Part shown: piece by piece, positions 9,086 through 17,656 of the stretch | How the letters are laid out: each line of letters opens with the position of its first letter | How positions within the stretch are numbered: the first letter of the stretch is position 1 | Assembly: GCA_002315285.1 (NCBI GenBank) | Contig: DCGR01000009.1 | Coordinates: 49,316 to 113,315 of the forward strand | DNA from: Bacteroides sp. UBA1773 | GTDB taxonomy: Bacteria; Bacteroidota; Bacteroidia; Bacteroidales; Bacteroidaceae | Direction of reading: 5' to 3' | DNA: 64,000 nucleotides | Position numbers and translations under genes: made by a program | The notes under the pieces: generated by a model | What the model was told of the DNA's origin: nothing | The model's input: only the letters and a program-made list of their open reading frames with translations | The model's database searches: none

Positions 9086-9191
9086 AAGACTGTCTTTTCC
9101 CTTCCCCTTGTTAATACACGTAAATGGTTATCATTCAGTATATTCCAAATATTCCTTACTCAACAAAACAACAACTCACTTATAAAAAACC

Positions 9192-11561
9192 ATGGATATG
9201 AAAAGACGAATGAACCTGTATGTGGGAGTGCTCGTGCTGCTTGCCGGAGTGTGTGGCGGCTGTACTTCCTCGATGAAGAAGGCTACGACCAGCGACATTG
9301 ATTGGGAAGCCTTCCTTGCCCAACACGACATGCACTGGAACAAGCTTACCGCCGACCCCGATGAGCCGAAACGTGACTTCGGCCAGTCAACGGGCTACTA
9401 TGCCGGTGCCATCATGGGCAACGGATTGCTCGGAACGAACCTTTACAAGCTTCGTGACAACGTGTATAGAATGAATGTGGGGCGCAGTGATGTGACAGAA
9501 GTGCGCCAACCTTACGGCACTTTCAATTCTGCCCGGCTACCCATCGGCTATTTCACCATCGCTCCCAAGGGAACGGTCAGCGAGGAGGAAATGCGGCTTT
9601 CGCTTTACGATGCCGAGACGGCGGGACATTTCGCCACAGAGGCGGGACGGATGGACTTCCGAACCTACGTCCATGCCACCCGCAATGTCATCGTGTTCGA
9701 GTCGGAATGTGTGGGCGAAGGCATGGGTTACAACTGGGATTTTGTGCCTCAGGAGGCCATCAGTCCGCGTTGTATCATCAACAACGACTATCCGTTGGGG
9801 TATGTCAATAGCCAACATCATTCCAATCCGGCTCCAGAACGCATCGATGAGGGAGATTTGCATTTCGTAGTCCAGCCCCTGGCGCTCGACACCACGTTCG
9901 CCAGCATCGGAAAATACTATGTGGTGGCTTGGAATCAAACTTGCAAGGGGACACTACAACGGGTGCTTGCCACTGTGGCGCAGCAGGTCGACAGAGAGGC
10001 TGCCCTGAATGAAGCACGGCAGTTGCTGAAAGATGAACTTGAGGTGAAAGAAAGCAAACGAACTGCTGCACACCGCGATTGGTGGCACAAATTCTATAAC
10101 CAGGCGGCTTTCCTGACCTTCCCCGACATGAAATACGAGAGTTTTTACTGGGCGCAATACTACAAGTTCGCTTCTACGGCGCGTCCTGGTTGTCCGATTG
10201 TCGATTTGATGGGCGTATGGCCCAATTATGATACGCCTTGGCCAGCCATCTGGATGAACCTGAACATTCAGCTGACCTACTGCTGGCAGACGAAAGCCAA
10301 TCTGGGATGGCTGGCACAGCCGTTGTGGGACGGACTGTATGCGCACCGCGACAACCTTGGCAAGAATGTCACCGATATTGCCGGACAGGAGGATTGGACG
10401 GATGCCGCCTGCTTGCCGCGTACCTGCACCTACGACTTTCATGCTCCGTTGAATCCTGCGCTTGCCGACCGTAACCAATACGAGGTGGGCAACTTGGCGT
10501 GGACACTACATTACTATTGGTTGCAGTGTAATGCGTATGGTGATAAGAAACAGATGAGAGAACGGTTGTTCCCCTTGCTGAAGTCGGCAGTGAACATCTT
10601 CTTCCACATCCGGCAGCAGAATGCCGATGGCAAATACGTGCTGCCTCCTACGGCATCGCCCGAATACACGGGCGAATGTGCAGGACCGAACACCAACTAC
10701 GACCTTGCCAACCTGCGCCAAGGGCTTGCCACGTTGCTTCGTATCGATGCAGAATGTGGCATCAACGACCCGATGCGTGGGCAGTGGCAGGATTTCCTTG
10801 ACAATCTGGTGGATTTCCCTTACAGCGAACAGACTGGTTTCAAGGTGAGCGATACGCTGGAGTTTCTCAATACTTCGCACCGCCATTATTCGCACCTTTT
10901 CATGATATATCCGTACTATATGCTCAGTTGGGACAATCCTGCCGATAGGGCGAAGATGGAACTCAGCATAGACCGTTGGCAGGGCGACCAAGGTTATTCG
11001 CGCACCGGCAAGGCTGCCATGTTGGCCGCTGCGGGTCGTGGAAACGACGCACTGGACCAGATGGAGGTGTTCATGGGACGTTTCCTCATGCCCAACACGC
11101 TTTATGCAGAGTCGGGGCCGGTCATCGAGACTCCATTGGCTGCCATGTCATCGTTGCATGAGCTGTATTTGCAGGACTGGGGTGACTGCATCCGGGTGTT
11201 CCATGGAGTGCCCTTGCGTTGGACCAACGCTTCTTTTGTGAACATGCGTGCGCAGGGCGCTTTCCTCGTGAGTGCTACCCGGGAGGCGGGTGCCACGGTG
11301 TTTGTGCAGGTGGAGAGTGAGCAGGGGAATGTGTGCAAACTGCAAACCGACATTCCTGTAGAGCGTGTCAAAGTGGCAAGTTCCTGCGTGGAGGAAAAGG
11401 TGTTTTCGGTGGTAGGTATGAATGTGATCAGTTTCGAGACTGTTCCAGGTGAGGTGGTTCAGCTGACGGATGCCGCATCTCCCTGTGTCTATCCGCATCC
11501 ATTGGCTCATCCGGAAAGCGAGGCGATGCCCTTTGGCGATGGGTCGCGCCAGCCCAGGTAA
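9192..11561 (+). CDS. GH95-like glycoside hydrolase lipoprotein
   Basis: 789 residues with a lipoprotein signal (MDMKRRMNLYVGVLVLLAG, lipobox CGGC near residue 24). The body resembles the six-hairpin (alpha/alpha)6 GH95 group: an N-terminal beta-sandwich with GAIMGNGLLGTNLY and NVGRSDV, a toroid with PTASPEYTG (candidate general acid Glu about 491), HRHYSHLFMIYP, and GYSRTGKAAML, and a C-terminal segment where ESGPVIETPLA replaces the PFQIDGNFG segment of true GH95 enzymes. It is therefore a divergent member rather than a certain fucosidase. It is transcribed toward the lyase array and separated from it by a hairpin terminator. Substrate and activity are not established. Confidence 0.75.
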   Translation: MDMKRRMNLYVGVLVLLAGVCGGCTSSMKKATTSDIDWEAFLAQHDMHWNKLTADPDEPKRDFGQSTGYYAGAIMGNGLLGTNLYKLRDNVYRMNVGRSDVTEVRQPYGTFNSARLPIGYFTIAPKGTVSEEEMRLSLYDAETAGHFATEAGRMDFRTYVHATRNVIVFESECVGEGMGYNWDFVPQEAISPRCIINNDYPLGYVNSQHHSNPAPERIDEGDLHFVVQPLALDTTFASIGKYYVVAWNQTCKGTLQRVLATVAQQVDREAALNEARQLLKDELEVKESKRTAAHRDWWHKFYNQAAFLTFPDMKYESFYWAQYYKFASTARPGCPIVDLMGVWPNYDTPWPAIWMNLNIQLTYCWQTKANLGWLAQPLWDGLYAHRDNLGKNVTDIAGQEDWTDAACLPRTCTYDFHAPLNPALADRNQYEVGNLAWTLHYYWLQCNAYGDKKQMRERLFPLLKSAVNIFFHIRQQNADGKYVLPPTASPEYTGECAGPNTNYDLANLRQGLATLLRIDAECGINDPMRGQWQDFLDNLVDFPYSEQTGFKVSDTLEFLNTSHRHYSHLFMIYPYYMLSWDNPADRAKMELSIDRWQGDQGYSRTGKAAMLAAAGRGNDALDQMEVFMGRFLMPNTLYAESGPVIETPLAAMSSLHELYLQDWGDCIRVFHGVPLRWTNASFVNMRAQGAFLVSATREAGATVFVQVESEQGNVCKLQTDIPVERVKVASSCVEEKVFSVVGMNVISFETVPGEVVQLTDAASPCVYPHPLAHPESEAMPFGDGSRQPR

Positions 11562-11593
11562 TCCTGTTCCGGAATAGTTTGCCATAACGTGAA

Positions 11594-11650
11594 TCATCGT
11601 TCCTTACAGCAATCCGAGGGAGATTGCTGTGAGGAACGATGACGTTTTTT
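11594..11650 (+). terminator. Strong hairpin terminator after the GH95-like gene
   Basis: A 21-bp stem pairs 11594-11614 with 11622-11642 (TCATCGTTCCT... against ...AGGAACGATGA, one G-T pair) around a 7-base loop and is followed by cgTTTTTT. It terminates the + strand GH95-like gene. Lying between two convergent genes, the hairpin may also protect the 3' end of the minus-strand lyase transcript, although no T-run exists in that direction. Confidence 0.88.
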
Positions 11651-11665
11651 GGGGGAGAGGGGACC

Positions 11666-13807
11666 TTAGAAAGAGATGCCCTTCGACTGTCCGGCATAGA
11701 AGCCTTGAGGCAGCTCCACAGCATGCTCCTTGCCATTGACAGTGATGTACATCTTCAACAGCTTGCGGGTAGGATCCTCGACGGTGATCTGGCTGATGTT
11801 CTTGCCATTGTATTTCACCATGACGATGCCGGGAGTGTCGCTGGTTATGTCGATGCCATCGGCAAGTTTCACACTGCCTCCGCTGTAGAAGATGGCGTAT
11901 GCGATGCCTGCCTTGTCGTTGCGCACGGCTTGTAAGGTGCCGGTGTTGGCCACGATGGTCACGGCTGGTGTAGTAGCGAACGAGGCTGTCTGCTCTACAG
12001 ATGCGTTAGGAAGCACGGCATAGGCATAGCTGCGCTGGGTGTCGTGGCTCATCCAAAGGGTGAACATCTTGACATGGATATCCTTATCGTAAACATTGCT
12101 TTGGCGGTTGATGCGCTTCCAGTTGCCTATTACATCGTTGTTGGTGAGACCAGCCTGAAGGGCTTTCTCCAAAAAGACGTAACCCACATTGTCGTGGTTC
12201 ACCCAAGCCACATCCTGTAACTGATGGTTGCCTTCGGAAGGTGTAACCTGACCTTGTGCGCCCATTACCGTAACAGGTCCCGTAAGCTTGCACTGGTTCA
12301 GTGTGGTGGCGGCATTGGAGCCTTTGATGTCGGCTCCCAAGCATACATACACATCGTCGAAGAAGAACCAGCCCTTCTTTGCCTGGAGCCTGTCGTGCGG
12401 ACTGTTGAAGTCGAACGCTACGGCTCCGTAGAGGCCATCGGTGACGGCTCCGACAAAATCCATGGTGCCAGGCTTCTGGATGTCGTTCTCGCCGGGCATG
12501 TCCTTGGCCTGTACGATGGTTGTACCAGGAATCTTCCGGTAGTCATAGACAGGTGCCGTCTGGTCGTATTCCTCACCTGTCTTCGACAGGTAGTTGGTGC
12601 CGTCGGCGCGATAATGGTTCAGGAGCCCCTCGCCATTGTAGGGCTCTTCCATGTTTTTGTTGCGGGTGGAGAACATACGCACTGAGGTGTACCAAGTGGG
12701 GCGCTGGATGGCAAAATGTTCCGTCTGCCAGAAAAACTTGGCAAACGAGGGCGTACCCTCAAGTTTCCCGTTGCGGGCATCCACAACCTGCTGTAGTTCG
12801 GCCTTGCGATAGTCGGACAATTGCATGAGCTGCATCGGAATGCCGACACCAATGACATCGGTGCCAGTAGCGCGACGGCGGGCAATGTCGCGGTTCACTA
12901 CACCTGGGTCGGTGATGCGCCCGAACACCTGCTGCTTCACCTGTCCTTCCAGATAGTAGTCGATGATGAGACGGGTACGCTGTTCGCTGAAGCGATACTT
13001 GGTGTCCTTGAGCTTGATGCCCCAGTTTACGAAGGCATTGATGGGCCCCATGCCATACGATGAGGTGTTGTTCACACGGTCGGCACGGTGATGGAAGCTG
13101 TAGTCGCGCTGCAGCGAACCGCCTCCACCCAGGTATTTGGCTACAAAACGGTTATCGACTTTCACGGCAGGATTGGCTTCGTCGGAGAATTTGGCCTCGC
13201 CCTCGATGATGGCGATGGACTCCTCCACAAGTGCCTCGTCGCGGCTCCACAGCGCATACTTGGCCTGGATGGTGGCCACATTGGCACGGTCGCCACTGGG
13301 GCGGGCACCCGAAGCGCTCATGTTGCCACGGCTGGCAATCTGGAGCATCTTCTCACTCTGTGCCTTGCTGAGGTCGGTGTCGAGGATGTAGAGCATGGCA
13401 ATCATGGCGTTGGGCGTACCAATCTGGTTCCACCACCAGTTCTCACAGATGTAATCCTTGGCAAGCCAATGGTCGAGGGCTGCCATGGTTTTCAGTTTCA
13501 GCTGTTTGTTGCCCTTCAGCGGCGAGCCTTTCTGCTTGTAGGCGAGCGCCATCTGCTGCATGTTGTTGAGATGCGACGAATGCTGAAAGGCCGTACGCGA
13601 AGTATCGACATAGTTGATGTAGGCCCAAGTGCCATCGGCTTGGATGCTTTGCATCAGTTCCTTAACGCGGTCGGCATTGACAGTGCCCGACAGATATTCG
13701 TTGGCAAAGCCCTTACGGAGTTTCTCGATGTCGTTGTTGGTGGCTGCCGTCAACACAGAGGCAGTAGCACATAAAACCACCAGGATGGTAGTAAGGATTT
13801 TCTTCAT
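11666..13807 (-). CDS. PL8-type polysaccharide lyase (hyaluronate/chondroitin AC lyase-like), copy 1
   Basis: 713 residues with a Sec signal (MKKILTTILVVLCATASVLTAA), so periplasmic or secreted. An (alpha/alpha) toroid with the PL8 hallmark ENWWWNQIGTP (residues 122-132) is followed by a three-part beta region. Candidate catalytic residues are Asn127, His239/His240 in FHHR, Tyr251 in SSYG and Arg297 in FGR, matching the Asn-His-Tyr-Arg set of the family. Known PL8 enzymes eliminate hyaluronan, chondroitin or xanthan. It is the last gene of the array, 87 bp after heparinase A, and a close paralogue of the gene at 26767. The two differ most in residues about 298-325, beside the active-site Arg. 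The exact substrate is unknown. Confidence 0.9.
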   Translation of the reverse strand: MKKILTTILVVLCATASVLTAATNNDIEKLRKGFANEYLSGTVNADRVKELMQSIQADGTWAYINYVDTSRTAFQHSSHLNNMQQMALAYKQKGSPLKGNKQLKLKTMAALDHWLAKDYICENWWWNQIGTPNAMIAMLYILDTDLSKAQSEKMLQIASRGNMSASGARPSGDRANVATIQAKYALWSRDEALVEESIAIIEGEAKFSDEANPAVKVDNRFVAKYLGGGGSLQRDYSFHHRADRVNNTSSYGMGPINAFVNWGIKLKDTKYRFSEQRTRLIIDYYLEGQVKQQVFGRITDPGVVNRDIARRRATGTDVIGVGIPMQLMQLSDYRKAELQQVVDARNGKLEGTPSFAKFFWQTEHFAIQRPTWYTSVRMFSTRNKNMEEPYNGEGLLNHYRADGTNYLSKTGEEYDQTAPVYDYRKIPGTTIVQAKDMPGENDIQKPGTMDFVGAVTDGLYGAVAFDFNSPHDRLQAKKGWFFFDDVYVCLGADIKGSNAATTLNQCKLTGPVTVMGAQGQVTPSEGNHQLQDVAWVNHDNVGYVFLEKALQAGLTNNDVIGNWKRINRQSNVYDKDIHVKMFTLWMSHDTQRSYAYAVLPNASVEQTASFATTPAVTIVANTGTLQAVRNDKAGIAYAIFYSGGSVKLADGIDITSDTPGIVMVKYNGKNISQITVEDPTRKLLKMYITVNGKEHAVELPQGFYAGQSKGISF

Positions 13808-13832
13808 GATGATTCGTTTTTGATATTATTGG

Positions 13833-13877
13833 GAACATCCAGAAGCCGCTGGATGCGTCAGCAGATTCCGGATGTTC
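13833..13877 (-). other. Intergenic hairpin between heparinase A and PL8 copy 1
   Basis: GAACATCC at 13833-13840 and GGATGTTC at 13870-13877 form an 8-bp perfect stem. A nested AATCC/GCTGGAT-type pairing can be drawn inside. There is no T-run, so an RNA processing or stability element is more likely than a terminator. Confidence 0.5.
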
Positions 13878-13894
13878 ACGGAAACAACAGATTG

Positions 13895-15748
13895 TTAGAA
13901 TTTATGCGGTGTTTTCGGATTGCCAACCAATTCGCCCGGCATCAGATACACCGTCACTTCCTGTGTGGTGTTGAGCGCCAGATCGCAATCGAAGCCCACG
14001 AACATTCCCATTTTGTTGGGCGAGTCGTAGGTGTTGGTAGGTGTGGTGTCGCGGGTGTAGAAACGCACGGGGAAAGGAGCTTCCACTTTGAGGTAAAGCT
14101 TCTTGCCATCCTTTTCCAAAAGGGCGGTGGTGTCATCGACAAAGGTGACTTTCTCAGCATGTGTGAACATGTTCCATGTCATCTTGGTGAACTGGCCAGC
14201 TGTGGTGAGCTGGTCCTGGATGACGGCATACTTCTTATCGACCAGCGATACGGCACGTTTCACGCCCGGAATCTGGTCCTTATAGATAGCCGACAGATCG
14301 CTTTCTGTCCACATGGCATTCTCCTCTTCGCTGTATTTACCCAGTTCGGCAAAGCCCTTCACCAACTGTGGCTTGTCGTTGAATGTCAACGTGCTGTGGG
14401 CTTGTGTGCGGTAGCGGAATACATCCCAGCGTTGCGACTCCTGCTTGCCGTTCCAAAGATTCACGCCACGGGATTCCAGACGGTTGTAGTCCTCGGCTCC
14501 CATGTCGTACGACCAACGTATGCCATCGGCCTCGAAGATGAACGAACCTACATCCATGTGGGCATGGTTGGCCGATGGAGTACCCATCTTGAAACCTAAA
14601 TAGGTGTCGTTCTCGTCCCAACCAGAACGCATCACCGACACTGGCGTGGAGCCGCGCCCCGTCCACATGAGTGACTTTGGCTTTTCGGGATTTGCCAACG
14701 AGGCACCCGAACCAGCACCGAGAATCAAGCCAATGGGCAATACGCGGTTGCCTATCATAGTTTTGTGGTCGCCCTTCTCATAGCATTTCTTCTGTAGGTA
14801 CAGCAGGGCCGGATCCTTGGTCTTGCTATAAAAATAGAACACCTCGGGCAGGAAATCAGCTGTAGGCCAGTTGTCGGAATAAGTGAAGATATGTCCGGAA
14901 GGTGTAATCTGCGACTGCGAGTACATGCCTGTGGCAAGGAAGCCGGGAAGTTCGCTGAGTCCGAAGTCGGAACCCAATGCTTTCTCGACGGCGGCGAGGA
15001 AAAGCACATTGAACGAGGTGCCATAGCTCCAGTAGCCGGCTCCTTCGGGATAGGCACCATCAGGCGCAAAGGCCTTCATGGGCAACTTGATGCTTTCGAA
15101 AGCCGTGTTGATGCGCTCGACGGCCAGTTCCTTACAGTCTTCGAATGTGGCGAGGCAGCCATAGGTGATACCTGCATTGCACACTTGGTTCCAGTTGTTT
15201 TCGGAATCGAGATACCACTTGCCAAACGATTGCTTGATGCCTTTCTCGATGATGGCAGTACTGATTTTCTTACGTGATTCGGGTGAGAGGCAGTTGTAGC
15301 ACCAGTCGTAACCAATGGCAAGTGCCATGGTCATCTCGCCTACATCGAGGAAATGCGAGGGATTCCAGTCAGTGAAAGCTGCCGCTGCCAGCATTTCCTG
15401 CTCAGCACGCTGTGCATACTTTTTCTGACCTGAGGTGCGATAAGCATAACTCAGATTGAACACACGCGACAACACACGACGCGACACTGACAGCAACCGA
15501 ATACCTTCCATGACACGCTCGCTGGCGGGCTGGGTGATAATCTTGTCGCACGACTCCAGCACGTTGGCTTGAAGTTCCTTCCAATAGGGATCTTTGTTGA
15601 TTTTCTTCAACAATGCCCGCTCCTCGCCCTTGAGCATCAGGATGCGTGGGTGATTGGGCAACTTGGTGTTGGTGGTGACGTAGTCGGTCTGGGCATGAAT
15701 GCCGCAAGCCATCATCACAACCAAAAGGGTAATAACGAATTTTTTCAT
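13895..15748 (-). CDS. Heparinase II/III-family polysaccharide lyase A
   Basis: 617 residues, Sec signal ending at IHAQ. The layout is that of heparinase II/III-type lyases: an N-terminal (alpha/alpha) toroid, then a beta-sandwich. Candidate catalytic residues by motif are Asn187 in NNWNQVCN, Tyr239/Tyr242 in GYWSYG and His395/His397 in NHAHMD. These match the Asn-Tyr-His logic known for heparinase III. A second conserved block, RYRTQAHSTL, lies near residue 445. Its C-terminal section has the YTRDTTP...TYDSPN module also found in paralogues C and E. It is the last heparinase before PL8 copy 1 and starts 30 bp after gene B ends. An acidic segment (KYSEEENAMW) replaces the DDSGERDGVMY seen in sisters. 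The PL family number and substrate are not assignable by eye. Confidence 0.9.
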   Translation of the reverse strand: MKKFVITLLVVMMACGIHAQTDYVTTNTKLPNHPRILMLKGEERALLKKINKDPYWKELQANVLESCDKIITQPASERVMEGIRLLSVSRRVLSRVFNLSYAYRTSGQKKYAQRAEQEMLAAAAFTDWNPSHFLDVGEMTMALAIGYDWCYNCLSPESRKKISTAIIEKGIKQSFGKWYLDSENNWNQVCNAGITYGCLATFEDCKELAVERINTAFESIKLPMKAFAPDGAYPEGAGYWSYGTSFNVLFLAAVEKALGSDFGLSELPGFLATGMYSQSQITPSGHIFTYSDNWPTADFLPEVFYFYSKTKDPALLYLQKKCYEKGDHKTMIGNRVLPIGLILGAGSGASLANPEKPKSLMWTGRGSTPVSVMRSGWDENDTYLGFKMGTPSANHAHMDVGSFIFEADGIRWSYDMGAEDYNRLESRGVNLWNGKQESQRWDVFRYRTQAHSTLTFNDKPQLVKGFAELGKYSEEENAMWTESDLSAIYKDQIPGVKRAVSLVDKKYAVIQDQLTTAGQFTKMTWNMFTHAEKVTFVDDTTALLEKDGKKLYLKVEAPFPVRFYTRDTTPTNTYDSPNKMGMFVGFDCDLALNTTQEVTVYLMPGELVGNPKTPHKF

Positions 15749-15778
15749 TGACTATTTGTTTTTACGAATTCATGTCAT

Positions 15779-17638
15779 TCAGAACTTATAGGGAGCTTTC
15801 GCACCGCTTACCTGCTCGCCCGGCATCAGATACACCTTAATCTCCTGTGTGGTGTTGAGTGCGAGGTCGGCCTCGAAACCTACGAAGCGTTCGCCATTGA
15901 GCGGGGTGTCGTAGGTGTTGGCGGGAACTGCCAACTCATTGTAGAAACGGACAGGGAACGGAGCCTCGACCTTCAGGTAGAGCTTCTTGCCGTCCTTTTC
16001 CAACAGCAAGGTGGTCTCGTCGATGGTTGTCGCCTTGTCGGCTGTACTCGTCATGTTCCAGCGCACCTTGGTGAACTGCTTGTTGGTGGTAAGCTGGTCC
16101 TGGATGACGGCATACTTCTTATCGACCAGCGACACGGCACGCTTCACCCCTGGCAACTGGTCGGCATACAGAGCCGAGAGGTCGCTCATGACGTACATCG
16201 CACCATCGCGCTCACCCGAGTCGTCGAGGTTGGCAACACCCTTCACGAGCTGCTGTTTGTCGTTGAACGACAGTGTGCTGTGCGACTTGGTGCGATACTT
16301 ATACACGTCCCAACGCTGGTCGTTCTGCGCGCCCGTCCAAAGTGCCACGCCCCGCGTCTCGAGTCGGTTGTAGTTCTCGCTGCCCATGTCGATGCCCCAG
16401 CGCACGCCATCGGCCTCAAACAGGAACGAGCCTACGTCCATGTGACCGTGGCTTACGCCTGGCGACCCCATCTTGTAGCCTAAGAAAATGTTTCCTGGAG
16501 TCCATCCGGAGCGCATCACAGCCACCGACGAACGGCTCTGCTTGGCATAGAGGCATGATGTGGGTTCTGCCACCTCCGAAAGCTTGATGCCGTTGGCAGC
16601 GCCATAGATAAGCGACATGATGGCTGTGGTGCTTTTGCTGAGACTCTTGAAGTCGGCCTGACGATAAAGCGTCTGCTGATAGTAAAGCAGGGCAGGATCC
16701 TGGGTTTTGTTGTAAAACCAAAGCACGTAGGGGTTGTAGGAAGCCTGCGAACCATTGTCGCAATAGTTAAACTGAAACAGCGATGGTGAAATGAGCGACT
16801 GCGAGTAGAGTCCGGTTTGCAGGAAACCAGGTTGGGCACAGAGTCCGAAATCGGTCTTGAAAATCTTCTCCAGTACGTCGATGAGCATCACATTGTGCGA
16901 GGTGCCATAGCTCCAATAACCAGGTCCTTCAGGATAGGCCCCCTCGGGTGCATACTCGCCCATGGCCAGTGGTATGCTGTTGATGGATCGGTTCACAATC
17001 TGTGCACAAAGTTCCTTGTCGTCATCGAACACCGAGAGTGCGCCAAACAGGATGCCACAGTTGCACACCTGATTCCAGTTGATGTATGAGCGCACCCACC
17101 AGTTGTATTGCTCGTCCATGGAGGGCTTGATACCTTTTTCGATGATGGCCTCACGGATGATTTGGCGTGAGGCGGCAGGCAGTGCGTCGTAGCACCAGTC
17201 GTAGCCTATGGCGAGGGCCATGGTCATGGTGGCACAGCAGAGGAAATGGACAGGATTCCAGTTGTCGAAAGCTGCGGCACACAGCATTTCCTTTTCGGCA
17301 CGGGCGGCATATTTTTTCTGCCCTGTCATGCGATAAGCATAGCCTAAGAAGTACATACGGCGCAGGTCTTCGCCTTGCACAGCCATGCGGCGGCCTTGCA
17401 TGCGTTTTTCCTGTACAGGCAGGAGCAGGATGCTGTCGGCTTCCTGCAGGATGCTCTTGTGGAAGGATTTCCAATTAGGGTCTTTGTTCGCTTTTGCCTT
17501 CAACTGGCCTTCCTGTCCTTTCATCAGAAGCAGGCGTGGATGAGCCGGCAACTTGGTGCTGGCCGTGACATGTTCGGTCTGTGCCTTGACGCTGCAAACC
17601 ATCAGTAAGGCAAAAAGCACGATACTAATTTTCTTCAT
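15779..17638 (-). CDS. Heparinase II/III-family polysaccharide lyase B
   Basis: 619 residues with a Sec signal (cut near VKAQ). Motifs: Asn187/Asn189 in INWNQVCN, Tyr241/Tyr244 in GYWSYG, His397/His399 in SHGHMD. This is the most divergent of the nine copies. HFLCCATMTM replaces the HFLDVAEMTM found in its sisters, and GAANGIKLSEVAEP (near residue 345) replaces the GAGSGASLANPEEP loop near the active-site cleft. Its 3' end, with the NELAVPANTYDTP module and an APYKF terminus, is almost the same as in D. It lies 18 bp after gene C. The changes point to altered specificity rather than loss of function, since the candidate catalytic residues remain. Confidence 0.88.
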   Translation of the reverse strand: MKKISIVLFALLMVCSVKAQTEHVTASTKLPAHPRLLLMKGQEGQLKAKANKDPNWKSFHKSILQEADSILLLPVQEKRMQGRRMAVQGEDLRRMYFLGYAYRMTGQKKYAARAEKEMLCAAAFDNWNPVHFLCCATMTMALAIGYDWCYDALPAASRQIIREAIIEKGIKPSMDEQYNWWVRSYINWNQVCNCGILFGALSVFDDDKELCAQIVNRSINSIPLAMGEYAPEGAYPEGPGYWSYGTSHNVMLIDVLEKIFKTDFGLCAQPGFLQTGLYSQSLISPSLFQFNYCDNGSQASYNPYVLWFYNKTQDPALLYYQQTLYRQADFKSLSKSTTAIMSLIYGAANGIKLSEVAEPTSCLYAKQSRSSVAVMRSGWTPGNIFLGYKMGSPGVSHGHMDVGSFLFEADGVRWGIDMGSENYNRLETRGVALWTGAQNDQRWDVYKYRTKSHSTLSFNDKQQLVKGVANLDDSGERDGAMYVMSDLSALYADQLPGVKRAVSLVDKKYAVIQDQLTTNKQFTKVRWNMTSTADKATTIDETTLLLEKDGKKLYLKVEAPFPVRFYNELAVPANTYDTPLNGERFVGFEADLALNTTQEIKVYLMPGEQVSGAKAPYKF

Positions 17639-17656
17639 GAGAGTTGATGATGTTTT